In this document: positions 9,729 to 18,845 of the stretch, in pieces | Layout of the letters: every line of letters starts with the position of its first letter | Numbering within the stretch: position 1 is the stretch's first letter | Assembly: GCA_934281605.1 (NCBI GenBank) | Contig: CAKQXD010000002.1 | Location: 62,001 to 126,000 of the forward strand | Direction: 5' to 3' | Length of the DNA stretch: 64,000 bases | Origin: an uncultured Clostridia bacterium | GTDB taxonomy: Bacteria > Bacillota > Clostridia > Peptostreptococcales > Anaerovoracaceae | Notes under the pieces: generated by a model | What the model was told of the DNA's origin: nothing | Seen by the model: only the letters and a program-made list of their open reading frames with translations | Databases searched by the model: none | Program-made: the position numbers and the translations under genes

Positions 9729-10040
9729 ATGGTACTTTTAACATTAAATTACGTGCCGGGCAGAGAGATCGACGCCCTGGGCATGGTAAAGGGAAATGTG
9801 GTTCAGTCCAAGAATATCGGCAAGGACCTGCTGGCCGGTTTTAAAAACATCGCGGGCGGAGAGATCAAGAGCTACACGGAAATGCTGGCGGAAGCGCGTC
9901 ATATCGCGACGATGCGCATGATCGGCGAGGCACAGGCTATGGGCGCAGACGCCATCATCAGCATGCGTTTCGCATCGTCTTCTGTAATGGACGGAACAGC
10001 GGAGATCATCGCATACGGAACGGCGGTCAAGTTTCGGTAG
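9729..10040 (+). CDS. YbjQ/UPF0145 family protein
   Basis: A 103-residue small cytoplasmic protein of the YbjQ (UPF0145) family, often labelled a heavy-metal-binding or pentameric dodecin-like fold. Seen: VPGREIDALGMVKGNVVQ near the start, then EARHIATMRMIGEAQAMGAD and the C-terminal AYGTAVKF, all in family order. The start is the ATG at 9729 because it has GGAGG eight bases upstream; an ATG at 9702 in the same frame has no ribosome site. A TATAAT box lies at 9674-9679. The molecular role of the family is not established. Confidence 0.85.
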   Translation: MVLLTLNYVPGREIDALGMVKGNVVQSKNIGKDLLAGFKNIAGGEIKSYTEMLAEARHIATMRMIGEAQAMGADAIISMRFASSSVMDGTAEIIAYGTAVKFR

Positions 10041-10058
10041 GCAGTGAAGGATCGCGAT

Positions 10059-10724
10059 ATGAAACCCAATCAAACGAGAATACGACGGATCGCAGGAGCT
10101 TTCGCATTGGCGGGCTTCTGCTTTCTGCTGTGGCTGGTTTTGAGCTGTAAAGCGCTTTCCGTGGATGATCCGATCCGTCAGTTCTTTTACGGATTGCGCG
10201 GAGACGTTTTGACGCCCATCGTCATCGGGATCACAAATTTAAGCAACACGAAATTCGTCATCGCGCTGTGCCTGGTTCTGCTGATCCTGCGACCGACGCG
10301 GATGACTTACGGGATCCCGGTTTCGGCTGGAGCCATCCTGGTGACCATCCTGAACAAGACCATCAAGCACTTCGTGCAAAGACCGCGCCCGGGGGACATC
10401 GTTCATCTGGTGCGCGAGGGAGGATTTTCCTTCCCCAGCGGTCATTCCATCACCAGTATGTTTGTGTATGGTCTGCTGCTGTATCTGATTCAGACACACG
10501 TGGAAAATCGCAGGATAAGAACCGCATTATCGGTGCTGGTGGCGATCCCGCTGGTACTGGTAGGCCCCAGCCGGATCTACCTGGGGGTTCACTACCCTAC
10601 CGATGTGCTGGCAGGCTGGTGCCTGGGATTCGCGGCGCTGATTGCGGCAATCGAAGTGCTGCAGCGGATCAAAGCCAGACGTGAGAGAAAACCTTTGCAG
10701 GAAACTTTGCAGAAAAAACAATAG
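10059..10724 (+). CDS. PAP2-family membrane phosphatase
   Basis: About 221 residues with five to six hydrophobic segments. The three PAP2 signature blocks are present: K-x6-RP as KHFVQRPRP, PSGHS, and SRIYLGVHYPTD with the catalytic histidine. Members dephosphorylate phosphatidic acid, phosphatidylglycerol phosphate or undecaprenyl pyrophosphate at the outer face of the membrane. The ATG at 10059 is preferred over the GTG at 10044, because GAAGGA sits seven bases before the ATG. The gene ends in a double CTTTGCAG motif. Substrate is not determined; undecaprenyl pyrophosphate recycling is a reasonable guess. Confidence 0.88.
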   Translation: MKPNQTRIRRIAGAFALAGFCFLLWLVLSCKALSVDDPIRQFFYGLRGDVLTPIVIGITNLSNTKFVIALCLVLLILRPTRMTYGIPVSAGAILVTILNKTIKHFVQRPRPGDIVHLVREGGFSFPSGHSITSMFVYGLLLYLIQTHVENRRIRTALSVLVAIPLVLVGPSRIYLGVHYPTDVLAGWCLGFAALIAAIEVLQRIKARRERKPLQETLQKKQ

Positions 10725-10739
10725 AAAAGAGGATAAGAT

Positions 10740-11672
10740 ATGAAAGCAACACAGCAGCCAACGCTGATCATTATGGCGGCCGGAATGGGTTCCCGTTACG
10801 GCGGCCTGAAGCAGGTGGACAAAATAACCGATGCCGGGGAGATCATCCTGGATTTTTCGCTGTACGATGCGATGATGGCGGGATTCAACCGGGCGGTGTT
10901 CGTCATCAAGGAGGAGAATCGGGAGATTTTCCGGGAAATGGTGGACGAGCGGGCAGGCCGGTTCATGGAGATCGAGTATGCGTATCAGAAGCTGGATGAC
11001 ATCCCGGAGGGATTCACAGTGCCGGAAGACCGTCAGAAACCGTGGGGAACGGCCCATGCGGTGCTGGCGTGCAGAGAGCTGATCAACGGCCCGTTTGTGG
11101 TCATCAATGCTGACGATTACTACGGCCCGGACGCCTTTGTGCAGATCTACGATTATCTGACGACACACAAGGATGACGATGTGTACGAATACTGCATGGT
11201 GGGCTATCAGCTGAAAAACACCGTAACGGAAAACGGCCACGTGGCCCGTGGCGTCTGCGAGCTGGATGACAAGGGATTCCTGAAAAAGGTCACCGAGCGG
11301 ACCAGGATCATGCACCACGGAGACAGCATCGCCTACACGGAAGACGACGGCGAAAGCTGGACGCCGCTGGCGGACGACACCATCGTGTCCATGAACTTCT
11401 GGGGATTTTCGAAGAGCATGATGGATGAGCTGCAAAACGGCCTTCCGGCGTTCCTGGAACAGGCATTGGCGGAAAATCCGCTCAAGGGCGAGTACTTCCT
11501 GCCGGGCGTTGCAGATCGGCTGGTGCAGGAAGGCAAGGCGCGTGTCAAGGTGCTGACCTCCCATGACAAGTGGTACGGCGTGACGTATAAGGAAGATAAG
11601 GAAGACGTGAAGAACGCTCTCCAGTCCATGAAGGATAGGGGCGAGCACTATCCGGAGAAATTGTGGAAGTAA
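10740..11672 (+). CDS. Sugar-phosphate nucleotidyltransferase-like protein
   Basis: A 310-residue NTP-transferase fold protein. The N-terminal nucleotide-binding signature is IIMAAGMGSRYGGLKQ, close to the G-x-G-x-R-x(6)K loop of RmlA/GalU/GlmU-type enzymes, and INADDYYG supplies the metal-binding aspartates. PWGTAHAVLA is the usual block between them. Such enzymes make NDP-sugars from sugar-1-phosphates. It is probably cotranscribed with the PAP2 gene (15-base gap). The 3' end runs straight into a bidirectional terminator. The sugar and nucleotide cannot be assigned. Confidence 0.83.
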   Translation: MKATQQPTLIIMAAGMGSRYGGLKQVDKITDAGEIILDFSLYDAMMAGFNRAVFVIKEENREIFREMVDERAGRFMEIEYAYQKLDDIPEGFTVPEDRQKPWGTAHAVLACRELINGPFVVINADDYYGPDAFVQIYDYLTTHKDDDVYEYCMVGYQLKNTVTENGHVARGVCELDDKGFLKKVTERTRIMHHGDSIAYTEDDGESWTPLADDTIVSMNFWGFSKSMMDELQNGLPAFLEQALAENPLKGEYFLPGVADRLVQEGKARVKVLTSHDKWYGVTYKEDKEDVKNALQSMKDRGEHYPEKLWK

Positions 11673-11709
11673 AAAAATCCCGCATTCTGACTGAATGCGG
11701 GATTTTTTT
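11671..11709. terminator. Bidirectional intrinsic terminator
   Basis: Inverted repeat AAATCCCGCATTC / GAATGCGGGATTT with A and T runs on both sides. It sits exactly between the convergent nucleotidyltransferase and threonine ammonia-lyase genes and overlaps both stop codons. Confidence 0.88.
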
Positions 11710-12931
11710 AATACAGCTTGGTATCTACAACCTTCGGCTGGTAGCCTTTTGCTTTCAGCGCCTTGAGGATCTGCTGCTTGTGGCTGGTGCCGTAGGATTC
11801 CATGGTGATTCGCAGTTCCACCGACGCCTGCCGGTTGATGCTGACGAACTGGTTGTGCTCCAGCTTGATGACATTGCCGTTCTCATCGGCGATGGTGGAT
11901 GCGACCTTGACCAGTTCTCCTGCCTTGTCCGGAAGCAGTACGGAGACGGTGAAGATACGATCCTGCTGGATCAGTCCGTGCTGTACCACGGAGGACATGG
12001 TGATCACGTCCATGTTGCCGCCGCTGAGAACCAGGACGGCTTTTTTGCCCTTCAGATCCAGCTGATCCAGGGCTGCCACCGGCAGAAGTCCGGAGTTTTC
12101 CACGATCATCTTGTGGTTTTCCACCATATTGAGGAACGCCCCGATGAGACGGGAATCGTCCACTGTGAGCATCTGTGCGATGTTTTCTTTGCAGTAAGGG
12201 AAGATCTTCGTGCCGACCCGTTTTACGGCCGTTCCGTCAGCGATAGTGTTGGCGGATGGAAGCGTTACCGGACCGTCGTTTTTCAGAGCTTCCGTCATGC
12301 TGGCGGCGTTCTTAGGCTCCACGCCGATGACCTTGATCTTAGGGTTGAGCATTTTCGCCAGAGTGGAAACGCCGGTCACCAGACCGCCTCCGCCGACCGG
12401 AACCAGGATGTAATCCACCGTCGGCAGTTCCTGCACGATTTCCATGGCGATGGTCCCCTGCCCTGTCGCCACATCCAGATCGTCGAACGGGTGGATGAAG
12501 GTCAGATTGCGCTCCTCTGCCAGCTTCATAGCATATTCGTAGGCGTCATCGTATACATCACCCTGCAGGATGACCTCCGCGCCGTAGCTCTTGGTGCGAT
12601 TCACCTTGATCAGCGGCGTGCCTGTCGGCATGACGATGGTCGCTTTGCAACCGAATTTCTTGGCGGCGTAAGCAACGCCCTGGGCGTGGTTTCCAGCGGA
12701 TGAAGTGATGAGTCCGTGGGAGCGCTGCTCGTCATTTAATGTGGCGATTTTATAGTATGCGCCGCGGACTTTGTAGGCTCCTGTGTACTGGAAATTTTCC
12801 GGCTTCAGGTAGATCTTGCCGCCGGTCATATCGCTCAGGGATTCGCTGTATTCCAGCTTGGTGGGCAGCGTCACCTTCTTGACCAGTTCCGCCGCTTCCT
12901 CGAATTTATCTAAAGTGAGTTTGTCTGTCAT
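11708..12931 (-). CDS. Threonine ammonia-lyase, catabolic type with C-terminal ACT domain
   Basis: A 407-residue PLP enzyme converting L-threonine to 2-oxobutyrate and ammonia. The PLP lysine is K54 in GAYKVRGA. The phosphate loop is SSAGNHAQGVA with a later VGGGGLVTG, and the cofactor-contact segment is VLSGGN. Residues from about 325 form a single ACT domain (FTVSVLLPDKAGEL), the layout of the roughly 400-residue ACT-bearing enzymes rather than the 510-residue biosynthetic IlvA with two ACT-like domains. 2-Oxobutyrate could feed the 2-oxoacid oxidoreductase encoded at 53.6-56.7 kb, but that link is only inference. Confidence 0.92.
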   Translation of the reverse strand: MTDKLTLDKFEEAAELVKKVTLPTKLEYSESLSDMTGGKIYLKPENFQYTGAYKVRGAYYKIATLNDEQRSHGLITSSAGNHAQGVAYAAKKFGCKATIVMPTGTPLIKVNRTKSYGAEVILQGDVYDDAYEYAMKLAEERNLTFIHPFDDLDVATGQGTIAMEIVQELPTVDYILVPVGGGGLVTGVSTLAKMLNPKIKVIGVEPKNAASMTEALKNDGPVTLPSANTIADGTAVKRVGTKIFPYCKENIAQMLTVDDSRLIGAFLNMVENHKMIVENSGLLPVAALDQLDLKGKKAVLVLSGGNMDVITMSSVVQHGLIQQDRIFTVSVLLPDKAGELVKVASTIADENGNVIKLEHNQFVSINRQASVELRITMESYGTSHKQQILKALKAKGYQPKVVDTKLY

Positions 12932-12965
12932 GTTCTATCCCCTTTCGTGTTGGATGAGTTTATTT

Positions 12966-13739
12966 CTATTTTAATTTCGCCAGCGTAGCGTTCCGATTTT
13001 TGCTGATTGTGCCGTAGTAGCTGGTCATGCGGGCCGCTACCTTGTCGTCCCAGGTGGAGCTGGAGGCGTAGCGTTTGTTCACGTCGGAAATGGTCTTGCC
13101 GCAGTACAGGGAGCCGCCGGGCCGCAGGTAATTCTGCGCCAGGGCTTTGGATACCACGTTGATCCCCTCGGCCTTTGAAGAAAAGCCGCTTTTGCCGAAG
13201 CCGAACATATTATTAGGCTTGAAGCACATGGTCCCGTCGGCGCTTTCCAGCGATGCGATGGCCACGACGAACAGGCAGTTGACGCCGTAGTCTTTCTCAG
13301 CTTTGACGAAGGCTCCTTCCAGTCCCTTAAGGTTGCCCTTTGTGATCAGTTTCAGATCCGCTTCCGTCACGCCGCTGGGCTTGCTCACGTCCATGCTCCG
13401 CACCTGCGATTCGCTGTAGGCCGGGATGGTCTCGTCGGCGATGACCCGGTTTGCCGCGGACGTCCGCAGAGCGTTGGCAAGATCCACGTCGGTAGCCGCG
13501 CTGGACTTTTCCTGAAGGATGGCCTGATCCGCTTTGGCGGCGGCATGGTCCACCTTGTCCACCAGGAGATACAGTCCTAATGCAAAGAGCGCTGCAGACA
13601 GTATGACAGCTGCAGACGTCAGCACAGCCGCAGGCTTTGAGAATCTCTTCGACCGGCCGCTTTGCAGAACGATTTCGCCGTCCGGACTGCAGTACCGCAG
13701 CCCGCTATCCTGTTTTATTTTTTTCTTCATAAGAATCAC
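12966..13739 (-). CDS. Membrane-anchored N-acetylglucosaminidase (Bax/LytG-type)
   Basis: About 255 residues. A short basic N-terminus, one membrane segment at about 38-60 and a low-complexity stalk precede a glucosaminidase domain (GH73-like) from about 135 on. IASLESADGTM carries the likely catalytic glutamate, and NNMFGFG is the usual following motif; the C-terminal SSTWDDKVAARMTSYY fits the family. It should cleave peptidoglycan between GlcNAc and MurNAc outside the membrane. The start may be the GTG at 13739 or the ATG at 13730 three codons later. An extended -10 (TGGTATAAT) lies upstream at 13772-13780. Confidence 0.82.
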   Translation of the reverse strand: MILMKKKIKQDSGLRYCSPDGEIVLQSGRSKRFSKPAAVLTSAAVILSAALFALGLYLLVDKVDHAAAKADQAILQEKSSAATDVDLANALRTSAANRVIADETIPAYSESQVRSMDVSKPSGVTEADLKLITKGNLKGLEGAFVKAEKDYGVNCLFVVAIASLESADGTMCFKPNNMFGFGKSGFSSKAEGINVVSKALAQNYLRPGGSLYCGKTISDVNKRYASSSTWDDKVAARMTSYYGTISKNRNATLAKLK

Positions 13740-13838
13740 TCGCTTTTCAAAATCTGATTTATATGTATCATATTATACCATAATACCATGGCACATTGCG
13801 AAAAAACAGAATCAAACGCCATGATTCTGCGAATGCTA

Positions 13839-13866
13839 TTGTTTTTCCAGCAGGATTTGGTAAAAT
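13839..13866 (+). promoter_or_regulatory. Promoter of the exported hypothetical gene at 13920
   Basis: TTGTTT at 13839-13844 and TAAAAT at 13861-13866 with a 16-base spacer and a TGG extension before the -10. It faces the divergent glucosaminidase promoter (-10 at 13772-13777 on the minus strand). Confidence 0.55.
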
Positions 13867-13919
13867 GAATCTGAGCGATGGGGCGCGGTGCCCCGGGATG
13901 CGAAGAAAGAAGGCAGAAC

Positions 13920-14507
13920 ATGCAGTTTTTATTAAAAGGCATTATCTCCATGATCGTGACGGTGCTCCTGCAGGGGGGCGTGGCCAGTATCGTTTCGACG
14001 ACGCCGGACGATGCGGCCGAGGACTTTCTCGCCGGGCTGAAGGCGGGCGAGAGCCAGGTCATGGAAAAGTACATGGACAATTCCTATATCAACTTCATTT
14101 GCAACGTAGAGGGCGACCAGGGCGTGGTGGACCGGATGGACGACGCGCTGTTCCAGAACTTCAATTATAAGATCGACAAGGTGGCAACTAAGGATGACGT
14201 GGCGGTGGCCAGGGTGACGGTGACCTGCAACGACTTCAGTCAGGTGTCGGCGGCCTACGATAAAGTGGCTTACGATTTCATCAAGAACAACCTTTACAGC
14301 AAGGAAGTGGCGGACAAGACGGCCTTAAACGCCAAGTGTCTGGATCTCTACGTGCAGCAGATCGAGGCTGCTTCCTCAGGGGAGACTGCGGAGAACGTGA
14401 TCTATCTGCCTATGGTGGACAATGGCTATTACGGCTGGGACGTCCTGCTTTCCGATGAGCTGATGCAGTCCATGCTGGGCGGTCTGCAGATGCCGGCGAG
14501 CGAATAA
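13920..14507 (+). CDS. Exported protein of unknown function
   Basis: I do not recognise the family with confidence. The 195-residue protein starts with a hydrophobic export signal (residues 3-25, no clear lipobox). DDAAEDFLAGLKAGESQVM and EKYMDNSYINF follow, a pattern common in NTF2-like/DUF4878-type extracytoplasmic proteins in which a short helix pair leads into a curved sheet. The ATG at 13920 is chosen because AAGAAGG precedes it; the upstream in-frame ATG at 13878 would add a GC-rich, non-signal-like tail. The gene has its own promoter, and just after its stop begins the activator-site region of the glycyl radical operon. Confidence 0.65.
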   Translation: MQFLLKGIISMIVTVLLQGGVASIVSTTPDDAAEDFLAGLKAGESQVMEKYMDNSYINFICNVEGDQGVVDRMDDALFQNFNYKIDKVATKDDVAVARVTVTCNDFSQVSAAYDKVAYDFIKNNLYSKEVADKTALNAKCLDLYVQQIEAASSGETAENVIYLPMVDNGYYGWDVLLSDELMQSMLGGLQMPASE

Positions 14508-14518
14508 GGGCAAAAAAA

Positions 14519-14575
14519 CGCAAAAATATGCAAATTTTCACAGAAAACAATCTCGATATTTTGCGTATTTTTGCA
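14519..14575 (+). promoter_or_regulatory. Paired upstream activator sites for the sigma-54 operon
   Basis: Two near-identical 14-base sites in opposite orientation: 14562-14575 reads TGCGTATTTTTGCA, and the complement of 14519-14532 reads TGCATATTTTTGCG. Their starts are 43 bases apart, close to four helical turns. They lie about 160-215 bases upstream of the sigma-54 promoter, the usual distance for enhancer-binding proteins. The likely binder is the sigma-54 activator encoded at 20729-22231. Confidence 0.65.
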
Positions 14576-14731
14576 TTAAGAAGCACTAAGAAAAGGAATG
14601 ACGAACGGTGCGAAGCATAAAACTTTGCAGAAAAAAGTTTTTATCGATCCATTAGAATTACAACGATTCGAGACGATTTCAATACCGCAGAAAAATATGC
14701 GGAAGGGGGAATTGTCTTTTTTTTACCGAAG

Positions 14732-14747
14732 TTGGCATTGAAGTTGC
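14732..14747 (+). promoter_or_regulatory. Sigma-54 (-24/-12) promoter of the BCCT-glycyl radical operon
   Basis: TTGGCATTGAAGTTGC matches the sigma-54 consensus TTGGCAC-N5-TTGC with the invariant GG and GC at exactly the right distance. Transcription would start near 14759, about 50 bases before the transporter gene. No sigma-70 type promoter of comparable quality is visible in this intergenic stretch. Confidence 0.85.
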
Positions 14748-14807
14748 GGTAGTTATAGGCAGAAATAAAAATCGCAATTATTATCAAGGCAACATTTGAA
14801 AGGAGAA

Positions 14808-16412
14808 ATGAAAGTGGATTCTCAAAAATCAAAAGTGCAGGGGAAACTGCGAAAAGGCGTTTTCTTTCCTGCTGCAGGAGCACTCGTTATTTTCATTGGG
14901 CTGGTAGCAGCCTTCCCGGACAAAGCCTATGAGGTGCTGACCGGTCTGCTCTATAAAATGGGCGGAAGCTGCGGCTGGGCTATCGAGCTTCTGATCTTTT
15001 TCGTATTTGTAGGAGGCTTGATCCTTGCCTGCACCAAGTACGGCAATATCCGGATCGGTGGTGAGAACGCCAAGCCTCATTACAGCATGTGGAGCTGGAT
15101 CACCATGTCCATCTGCGGCGCTATCGGTACAGGCATCATCTTCTGGGCACTGGGAGAACCGATCTATCAGTATATGGGACCTGCAAGCTCGGCCGGCGTA
15201 GAGCCTGGATCGGAAGCAGCGGCAACATGGGCTGTATCCCAGACTATGTTCCACTGGTCCTTCGAACAGTTCGCATTTTATTCCGTGCCTGCTATCGTTT
15301 TAGGTCTGCTTCTTTATAACTTTAAAAAGCATGTATCTTATGACCCGGTCGCAGATCTGGCTATCGGCAGACACAATAGGGGTCTGGGAAATGTATTTCA
15401 TTTTATAATCGTATTCGGTATGTGCGCGGGCGTTGCCTGCTCCATGGGCGTAGGTCTGATGCAGATCGGTTCCGGTATCGAATATCTGAGCGGATTAACA
15501 TCCGGCAGAGGATTATGGCTCATTCTGGCAGCTATCGTTACCTTTATTTTCGTTCTGTCCTGCGTATCAGGGATCGAGAAGGGATTGAAGAGAATGTCCT
15601 CTTTCACAAGCTATGCATTCATCTTCCTTCTGGTTGCGATCCTGATCCTGGGACCGACGGCATACATCCTCAACATGTCTACCGAATCCTTCGGCGTAAT
15701 GCTGGCTGAGCTGCCGAAGAGAACTATGATAACAAATGCTATGTTCCCGGATGACAACTGGTCTTCCGACTGGTGGCTCCAGTACGTAGGAAGCTTCATC
15801 GTATACGGACCGATCATCGGCGTATTCCTCGCAAGAATCGCATACGGCAGAACGGTAAGACAGTTCATCCTGGTAAATACATTCGTTTCCGGTGGATTCT
15901 GCGCTGTATGGTGCGGCGTATTCGGAAGTATGGCAGTATATCTTCAGTCCACAGGAACATTCGACGTATGGGCTGCCGTACAGGAATCCGGAATGGCTTC
16001 TACCGTATACCAGCTGCTGGACAGCCTGCCGTTCGGTAAGATTCTCATCGTGGTATTCATTGTAACGGTATGTACATCGTTCTGTACCATCGCTGACCCG
16101 GCATCTTCTGCCCTGGCTAATATCACAGTAAAGGGAAGCTCCATCGAAGACGAGCCGCCTAAGAAGATCAAAATGCTGTACGGCATCTTCATGGGAGCAC
16201 TGGCTTACGCTCTGATCGCTTCCGGCGGACAGGATTCCGTAAAATCCATCTGGATCATCGTAGGCGTTCCGATGACAGTGATCATCCTCGCTCTTTGTAT
16301 TTCAACTGCAAAATCCCTTGTATATCTGCAGAAGAAAAAAGAAGCAAATGATCCGAACATTGACTTTGAAGATATGCTCCGTGTATCGGAAGAGAAAGAA
16401 GAAAAGGAGTAG
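14808..16412 (+). CDS. BCCT family sodium- or proton-coupled transporter
   Basis: A protein of about 534 residues with twelve hydrophobic segments and the BCCT core (GTGIIFWALGEPIYQY near 105-125; VFLARIAYGRTVRQF near 345). Family members import betaine, carnitine, choline, DMSP or ectoine. The aromatic box that grips the quaternary ammonium group in BetP and CaiT (W-W-x-x-W/Y) aligns by eye with S-F-I-V-Y here, so the tryptophans are missing and the ligand may be unusual. The start may be the ATG at 14808 or the GTG at 14814; AGGAG at 14801-14805 is better spaced for the GTG. It is first in the sigma-54 operon and six bases upstream of the glycyl radical enzyme, so it probably supplies that enzyme's substrate. 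Confidence 0.88.
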   Translation: MKVDSQKSKVQGKLRKGVFFPAAGALVIFIGLVAAFPDKAYEVLTGLLYKMGGSCGWAIELLIFFVFVGGLILACTKYGNIRIGGENAKPHYSMWSWITMSICGAIGTGIIFWALGEPIYQYMGPASSAGVEPGSEAAATWAVSQTMFHWSFEQFAFYSVPAIVLGLLLYNFKKHVSYDPVADLAIGRHNRGLGNVFHFIIVFGMCAGVACSMGVGLMQIGSGIEYLSGLTSGRGLWLILAAIVTFIFVLSCVSGIEKGLKRMSSFTSYAFIFLLVAILILGPTAYILNMSTESFGVMLAELPKRTMITNAMFPDDNWSSDWWLQYVGSFIVYGPIIGVFLARIAYGRTVRQFILVNTFVSGGFCAVWCGVFGSMAVYLQSTGTFDVWAAVQESGMASTVYQLLDSLPFGKILIVVFIVTVCTSFCTIADPASSALANITVKGSSIEDEPPKKIKMLYGIFMGALAYALIASGGQDSVKSIWIIVGVPMTVIILALCISTAKSLVYLQKKKEANDPNIDFEDMLRVSEEKEEKE

Positions 16413-16418
16413 AGTACC

Positions 16419-18833
16419 ATGACTACAAAATTCAAACATGATCACTGGACGAAAGGAGTGACAGAGCGTGTCAATCATCTTCGTGATACGTTCTGGAAGT
16501 TCGAGCCGTCCGTCGACATAGAAAGAAGCGTGATTTACACACGTACCTATAAAGAAACAGAAGCGGAGGATACGATTATCCGCCGGGCAACATCTTTCAA
16601 AAACTACATGAATGAACGCACTATTGACATTTTACCGGGCGAACTGATCGTCGGGACAAGCGGGAAAGCACCGAAATCATTCATCTTCTGCCCTGACGTC
16701 TGTTTCGGTTGGGTCGAGGCAGAGCTGGATGAGATCGACACGCGGGAACAGGACCCATATGCCATTACGGAAGAGGACAGAGAACTCATCCGTAATGAGC
16801 TGATCCCGTACTGGAGAGGCAAGTCCATGGAGGAATACTTCATGGCCAACGTGTCCGACGAGCTGCGCAACGTGGCTGTAGGAACCTGCGTTGTTTACGG
16901 AGAAAACAAGACTACAGTAGGCGGCGGTGAAACCGCAGTAGGTTTTGAAAATATCATCCTGAAAAAGGGATACAAGGGAGTCAAGGAAGAAGCGGAAGCC
17001 AAACTGGCAGAGCTGGATGAAAACGACATCGAGAACTTTGACAAGATGCAGGTTTACCGCAGCATGATCCTCTCCTGCGAAGCTATGAAAATCCAGAGTG
17101 ACCGCTATGCGGATCTGGCTGAAAAGATGGCCGCAGAAGAAACCGATGAAACGAGAAAACAAGAATTGCTGACTATAGCAGAAAGCTGCCGGCGCGTTCC
17201 GTGGGAACCGCCGCGGACTTTCCGCGAAGCAGTGCAGGCCATCAATCTGGTGGAAGTTGCGCTGTACTGTGACGAAATCAGCTCCGGCTACAACATCGGC
17301 CGGTTTGACCAATATCTGTATCCATACTACAAGAGAGATAAGGAAGCAGGGATCCTGACAGATCAGGATGCTCTGGAACTGCTGGAATGTCTGTGGCTCA
17401 AGATCGCAGAATCCCTGTACGGTCTCTCCAAGGACGGAGCAGAATTTTACGTAGGATACCAGCCGTATCACGGCGTGACCTTAGGCGGCGTCAACGAAAA
17501 AGGCGAAGATGCTGTCAATGAACTTTCCTTTATGGGTATCCAGGCAACCATGGATCTGCAGATGAACTCGCCTACCATCAACATTCGTGTGAACAAGGCC
17601 AACACCAATGAGTTCCTCCTGAAGATCGCAGATCTGATTGCCTGCGGAACGGGACAGCCGTCTGTACACTTCGACGAGTCTGCTATGGAAATGCTGAGAA
17701 GAAGCGGCGTTGACGAAAGCGAGCTGTGGAACTACACGCTGGTAGGATGCGTTTCTCCGCAGATGGCAGGCGAGACGACGCAGTGGAATGAAGGCTCCCG
17801 TTACTCCTACCCGACTGCGGTAGAATGGGCATTATACGATGGCTACAGCTACATCTTCAATCGTCAGATGGGTCTGCACACAGGCGATCCGACGACGTTC
17901 AAGACATATGAAGAATTTGAAGCTGCTGTGAAAAAGCAGATGGCATACCTGGTAGGATGTGCCTGCCGATGCAGCCAGCTGGCAGAGAGGGCTCAGCAGC
18001 TTCGCCTTCCTAAGCCGTTCCGTGACTGCTGCGTTGCCGGACCGATGGAAAGCGGTAAAGACATCATGTACAAGGGCAGCAGCAAATACTTTGCAGGCCC
18101 TGGACTGCTGGTAACAGGCGTTGCCGATTATGCAGACTCCATGGCAGCTGTCAAGAAGCTGGTATACGATGATAAGAAAATCACCATGGCAGAGCTGATC
18201 GACGCTCTGAAGAAGGACTTCGAAGGTTACGATGATCTTCGTTACATGCTGATCCACGATGCACCGAAGTACGGAAACGATGATCCATATGTTGACGACA
18301 TTGCAAAGGATTGTGTAAAATACTCCGGAGATGTAGCGGACAGCTACACGTCCATCTTCGGTTCTCATTATGCAAATGGTCTTGTTCCGGTAATGGCTAA
18401 CGTACCGCACGGTAAAGCGATCTGGGCGCTGCCTTCCGGAAGAAAGGCCAAGGAGCCTCTGGCAGACGGTATGTCGCCGTACCCAGGCTATGACAAGCAT
18501 GGTCCGACAGCCGTTCTCAAATCCGTTTGCGATGTAAACCACGCGGACTGCAGAGCAGGAACACTGCTCAACCTGAAGCTGACGCCGCAGCTCATCAAAG
18601 ATGAAGCGGGTAAGCAGAAGCTGGTAGCGCTGTTGCGTTCCGAAGAAGTCATGGGCGGATTCCATGTACAGTTCAACGTAGTAGACAGAGATACCCTGCT
18701 GGATGCACAGAAGCACCCGGAAAACTACAGCGACCTTCTGGTTCGCGTAGCCGGATACAGCGCATTCTTCGTAGATCTGAGAAAAGAAGCACAGGATCTG
18801 ATCATCAACCGTACCGAAGTTTCTGCATGGTAA
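16419..18833 (+). CDS. Glycyl radical enzyme of unknown substrate
   Basis: 804 residues, the usual length of the pyruvate formate-lyase/glycerol dehydratase superfamily. The radical glycine is G779 in RVAGYSAFF, 26 residues from the C-terminus. The thiyl cysteine is C444 in LVGCVSPQMAG. Choline lyase, diol and hydroxyproline dehydratases and isethionate lyase have GCVEP with a base glutamate two residues after the cysteine; here it is serine, as in pyruvate formate-lyase (CCVSP), which however has a cysteine pair. SSGYNIGRFDQYLYPYY is typical of the dehydratase/lyase branch. The enzyme is sandwiched between a BCCT transporter and its activase, and no microcompartment genes are present. Chemistry and substrate are open; a zwitterion or amine imported by the BCCT protein is my inference. 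Confidence 0.9.
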   Translation: MTTKFKHDHWTKGVTERVNHLRDTFWKFEPSVDIERSVIYTRTYKETEAEDTIIRRATSFKNYMNERTIDILPGELIVGTSGKAPKSFIFCPDVCFGWVEAELDEIDTREQDPYAITEEDRELIRNELIPYWRGKSMEEYFMANVSDELRNVAVGTCVVYGENKTTVGGGETAVGFENIILKKGYKGVKEEAEAKLAELDENDIENFDKMQVYRSMILSCEAMKIQSDRYADLAEKMAAEETDETRKQELLTIAESCRRVPWEPPRTFREAVQAINLVEVALYCDEISSGYNIGRFDQYLYPYYKRDKEAGILTDQDALELLECLWLKIAESLYGLSKDGAEFYVGYQPYHGVTLGGVNEKGEDAVNELSFMGIQATMDLQMNSPTINIRVNKANTNEFLLKIADLIACGTGQPSVHFDESAMEMLRRSGVDESELWNYTLVGCVSPQMAGETTQWNEGSRYSYPTAVEWALYDGYSYIFNRQMGLHTGDPTTFKTYEEFEAAVKKQMAYLVGCACRCSQLAERAQQLRLPKPFRDCCVAGPMESGKDIMYKGSSKYFAGPGLLVTGVADYADSMAAVKKLVYDDKKITMAELIDALKKDFEGYDDLRYMLIHDAPKYGNDDPYVDDIAKDCVKYSGDVADSYTSIFGSHYANGLVPVMANVPHGKAIWALPSGRKAKEPLADGMSPYPGYDKHGPTAVLKSVCDVNHADCRAGTLLNLKLTPQLIKDEAGKQKLVALLRSEEVMGGFHVQFNVVDRDTLLDAQKHPENYSDLLVRVAGYSAFFVDLRKEAQDLIINRTEVSAW

Positions 18834-18845
18834 GGGAGAAACCAC

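Noticed and set aside
10527..11648. 373-codon minus-strand reading frame
   Set aside because: Antisense to the nucleotidyltransferase; low-complexity His/Arg-rich content typical of shadow frames in GC-rich DNA.
16419..18833. Choline trimethylamine-lyase (CutC) or another named glycyl radical enzyme
   Set aside because: The BCCT neighbour is tempting, but the GCVEP glutamate is replaced by serine and no microcompartment or CutD-type cluster is present; a named assignment would overreach.
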